Below are positions 62,420 through 64,000 of a stretch of 64,000 nucleotides of DNA, piece by piece; within the stretch, counting starts at the first letter, position 1; every line of letters begins with the position of its first letter. Position numbers and translations under genes: made by a program. Source of the stretch: Flavobacterium sp. NG2 (lineage in GTDB: Bacteria; Bacteroidota; Bacteroidia; Flavobacteriales; Flavobacteriaceae); assembly GCF_034119845.1 (NCBI RefSeq), contig NZ_CP139420.1, positions 1,218,001 through 1,282,000 on the forward strand, in the 5' to 3' direction. The notes under the pieces were generated by a model. The model ran no database searches. It had not been told where the DNA came from and worked only from the letters and a program-made list of their open reading frames with translations.

Positions 62420-62462
62420 CAAATCTAATAACTATTTTATAATAATCCTATAGGTAAAGTAG
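62420..62462 (-). promoter_or_regulatory. Promoter and operator of the TauE/SafE gene
   Basis: Minus-strand TAGATTTG (62427-62420) is a -7 element followed by CC. Upstream at 62462-62440, CTACTTTACCTATAGGATT matches the cysH operator core (ACC-ATAGG) in 16 of 23 positions. It covers the -33 region, a position suited to repression. Confidence 0.5.
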
Positions 62463-62493
62463 AGTTTAAAAAATAAATTAAAAAAAATTAATG

Positions 62494-62501
62494 TATCTTT
62501 G
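62494..62501 (+). promoter_or_regulatory. Upstream TATCTTTG box
   Basis: TATCTTTG followed by CG, about 230 nt before cysH. The region in between (62502-62649) carries no ORF or riboswitch I can identify; it may be a long leader or a small RNA gene. Confidence 0.35.
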
Positions 62502-62649
62502 CGCAGAATTTGAGGTTTTGCAAGGGTTGAGCAGCTATGTTAAAGTTGAGTTTTATTTGAAATTGGTGTTTTGAGAAGTGGTATTAGGCTTAAGTTCGGA
62601 TTTTCAATACATTAGAATCTAGGGTGATTAAAAAAAATGAATATAATGT

Positions 62650-62713
62650 TTTGTTATTTGGAAATAAGTAGTAATTTTGCGGAGTAATCTACTAAACCGA
62701 TAGGGTAATAGAT
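62650..62713 (+). promoter_or_regulatory. cysH promoter with dyad operator
   Basis: TTTG (62650-62653), 18-nt spacer, TAATTTTG (62672-62679): a consensus promoter. Directly downstream, 62687-62713 is a 27-bp quasi-palindrome with arms ATCTA-TA--C and G--TA-TAGAT (core CTACTAAACCGATAGGG). It covers the start site, so a bound regulator would block transcription. Rrf2 is the nearest candidate. Confidence 0.6.
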
Positions 62714-62733
62714 TTTATAGAAAAAGAAAACAA

Positions 62734-63435
62734 ATGAGTACAACAATAGTGAATGCATTAATTGAAAAAACAAAAGACTTTTCCATTGAAGAGGCTTTTG
62801 TTTTTTTAGCAAATGAATATAAAGATAAAGTGGTTTTTTCCACTTCTTTTGGGCAGGAAGATCAGGTGATTACTGACCTAATTGAAAAAAGTGGTGCTCC
62901 AGTGACAATTTTTACTTTAGATACAGGTCGTTTGTTTCAAGAGACTTATGATGTTTTTCATAGAACTCAAAAGAAATACAAAACACCAATTAAAGTATAT
63001 TTTCCGGAAGCGAAAGCAGTAGAGGAATTATTAGAGAAGAAAGGGCCAAATAGCTTTTACGAATCAGTTGAGAATAGAAAAGAATGTTGTTTTATTCGTA
63101 AAGTAGTACCGCTTAAGAAAGCTTTGGCGGGAAATGAAGTATGGATTACAGGTTTGCGGGCAGAGCAGTCGGAGAACAGAAGTGATTTACATTTATTTGA
63201 ATACGATGCTAATTTCCAAATCATTAAATTCAATCCTTTGTTAAAATGGTCATTAGAAGAGGTTCAAAAATACATTGACGATAATAATGTGCCACAAAAC
63301 AGCTTGCATAAAAAAGGATTTGTAAGTATAGGTTGTGCCCCATGTACAAGAGCGATTCTTCCTGGAGAAGATATCAGAGCAGGAAGATGGTCGTGGGAAT
63401 CAAGTCATAAAGAATGTGGTTTGCACGGAAAATAA
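62734..63435 (+). CDS. cysH: Assimilatory adenylyl-sulfate (APS) reductase
   Basis: Reduces activated sulfate to sulfite with thioredoxin. VVFSTSFGQEDQVITDLI is the pyrophosphatase-like SGG region (PAPS/APS binding) and ITGLRAEQSENR the following family motif. C118-C119 (KECCFIRK) and C201-x-x-C204 (GCAPC) are the four [4Fe-4S] ligands of the APS-using class. C228 (ECGLH) is the catalytic C-terminal cysteine. It is 233 residues long. First gene of the sulfate assimilation operon with cysD next, 136 nt downstream. Confidence 0.95.
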   Translation: MSTTIVNALIEKTKDFSIEEAFVFLANEYKDKVVFSTSFGQEDQVITDLIEKSGAPVTIFTLDTGRLFQETYDVFHRTQKKYKTPIKVYFPEAKAVEELLEKKGPNSFYESVENRKECCFIRKVVPLKKALAGNEVWITGLRAEQSENRSDLHLFEYDANFQIIKFNPLLKWSLEEVQKYIDDNNVPQNSLHKKGFVSIGCAPCTRAILPGEDIRAGRWSWESSHKECGLHGK

Positions 63436-63571
63436 AAGTTTATCGGTTAGTTGTTTAATCGGTTAGTTGAAAAATAGAAGAGATACATAGAAAATAGAAA
63501 ATGTTAAGAGGTTATAGAAAAGGAGTAACAACCTTAAACTTTAAACCTTAAACTTTTAAACAAAAAAAAGA

Positions 63572-64000
63572 ATGAGTTCAGTTTTAAAAACAAATGCTTT
63601 AGAAAGCGAAGCGATTTACATATTTAGAGAAGTGATTTCTCAATTTGAAAAGCCAGTGTTGCTTTTTTCAGGAGGAAAAGATTCGATTACTTTGGTGCGA
63701 TTAGCACAAAAGGCTTTTTTTCCAGCCAAAATTCCTTTTCCGTTATTACACGTAGATACGGGGCATAATTTTCCTGAAACTATTGAGTTTAGAGATAAAT
63801 TGGTAAAAGAATTAGGATTGGAGCTTATAGTACGTAATGTGCAAGATGCTATCGATCAAGGGAAAGTGGTTGAGGAGACAGGAAAATATGCAAGTAGAAA
63901 TAGTTTGCAAACAACAACTCTGTTAGATGCTATCGAAGAATTTAAATTTGATGCTTGTATTGGTGGTGCGCGTCGTGATGAAGAAAAAGCAAGAGCTAAA
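63572..64000 (+). CDS. cysD: Sulfate adenylyltransferase subunit 2, N-terminal part (cut by window edge)
   Basis: The first 143 codons of the small ATP-sulfurylase subunit, running off the right edge. MSSVLKTNALESEAIYIFRE precedes LLFSGGKDSITLVRLAQKAF with the SGGKDS PP-loop, LHVDTGHNFPETIEFRD, and IGGARRDEEKARAK. It activates sulfate with ATP to APS, the substrate of CysH. The 136-nt gap before it holds the tandem words atcggttagttg (twice) and accttaaacttt (repeated), but no terminator. Confidence 0.96.
   Translation, partial: MSSVLKTNALESEAIYIFREVISQFEKPVLLFSGGKDSITLVRLAQKAFFPAKIPFPLLHVDTGHNFPETIEFRDKLVKELGLELIVRNVQDAIDQGKVVEETGKYASRNSLQTTTLLDAIEEFKFDACIGGARRDEEKARAK

Noticed and set aside
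63498..63551. Short ORF MLRGYRKGVTTLNFKP before cysD
   Set aside because: It reads through tandem intergenic words (ccttaaacttt), has no terminator after it and no sign of conservation.

Overview
The window is a chromosomal segment of a low-GC Bacteroidota bacterium, most likely Flavobacterium or a close relative. The evidence is the family content (PorT, TamL, GLPGLI, 2TM-domain, DUF5686, a mevalonate-pathway HMG-CoA reductase beside a GHMP kinase, Prc/SurE/LpxB neighbours), AT-rich spacers without Shine-Dalgarno sequences, and repeated Bacteroidota-type promoters (TTG/TTTG, about 19 nt, TAnnTTTG). I see no rRNA, tRNA, CRISPR array, insertion sequence or prophage. Most of the window is housekeeping; the richest regulatory content is in the sulfur/methionine region at 50.7-64 kb.

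Layout. 1-7 kb: truncated GHMP kinase, HMG-CoA reductase, a DPP-IV-like peptidase, a POT peptide transporter and a secreted thioredoxin-fold protein. 7-15.6 kb: ComEC, an NlpC/P60 lipoprotein, the surE - small membrane protein - lpxB cluster, a Prc-type protease and a secreted nuclease. 15.6-22.8 kb: the leftward cell-shape and wall cluster purH-mreB-mreC-mreD-mrdA-rodA. 23-37 kb: ABC permease, accD, fbaA, tamL, a TrmH-type rRNA methyltransferase, porT, menaquinone methyltransferase, folA, thyA, a bifunctional nuclease, etfBA and pdhB. 38-50.6 kb: a DUF5686 protein, soluble and membrane pyrophosphatases, a PL7 alginate lyase lipoprotein, deoxynucleoside kinase and a GLPGLI/TonB-receptor-like pair.

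50.7-64 kb is a methionine/cysteine locus: metK (candidate SAM-II-like leader), metY, a MetX-aspartokinase-homoserine dehydrogenase fusion behind a clear SAM-I riboswitch, an OsmC-like protein, metZ, an Rrf2 regulator, a TauE/SafE exporter, and the start of the sulfate-assimilation operon cysH-cysD. Sulfate is reduced by CysD/CysH products to sulfide. MetX activates homoserine made by the ThrA part of the same polypeptide. MetY/MetZ combine O-acyl-homoserine with sulfide, and MetK uses methionine to make SAM, which is probably sensed by the riboswitches.

The most notable signals are three leader-ORF/terminator modules before metY and before a 66-codon ORF upstream of the fusion gene, two of them encoding parallel 13-residue micropeptides. 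Others are a dyad operator shared by cysH and the TauE/SafE gene, a UxuR-like palindrome before the alginate lyase, a 122-residue cysteine-rich tail on the membrane pyrophosphatase, an AccD lacking all four zinc-ribbon cysteines, and a strong terminator inside the signal-peptide codons of the nuclease gene.
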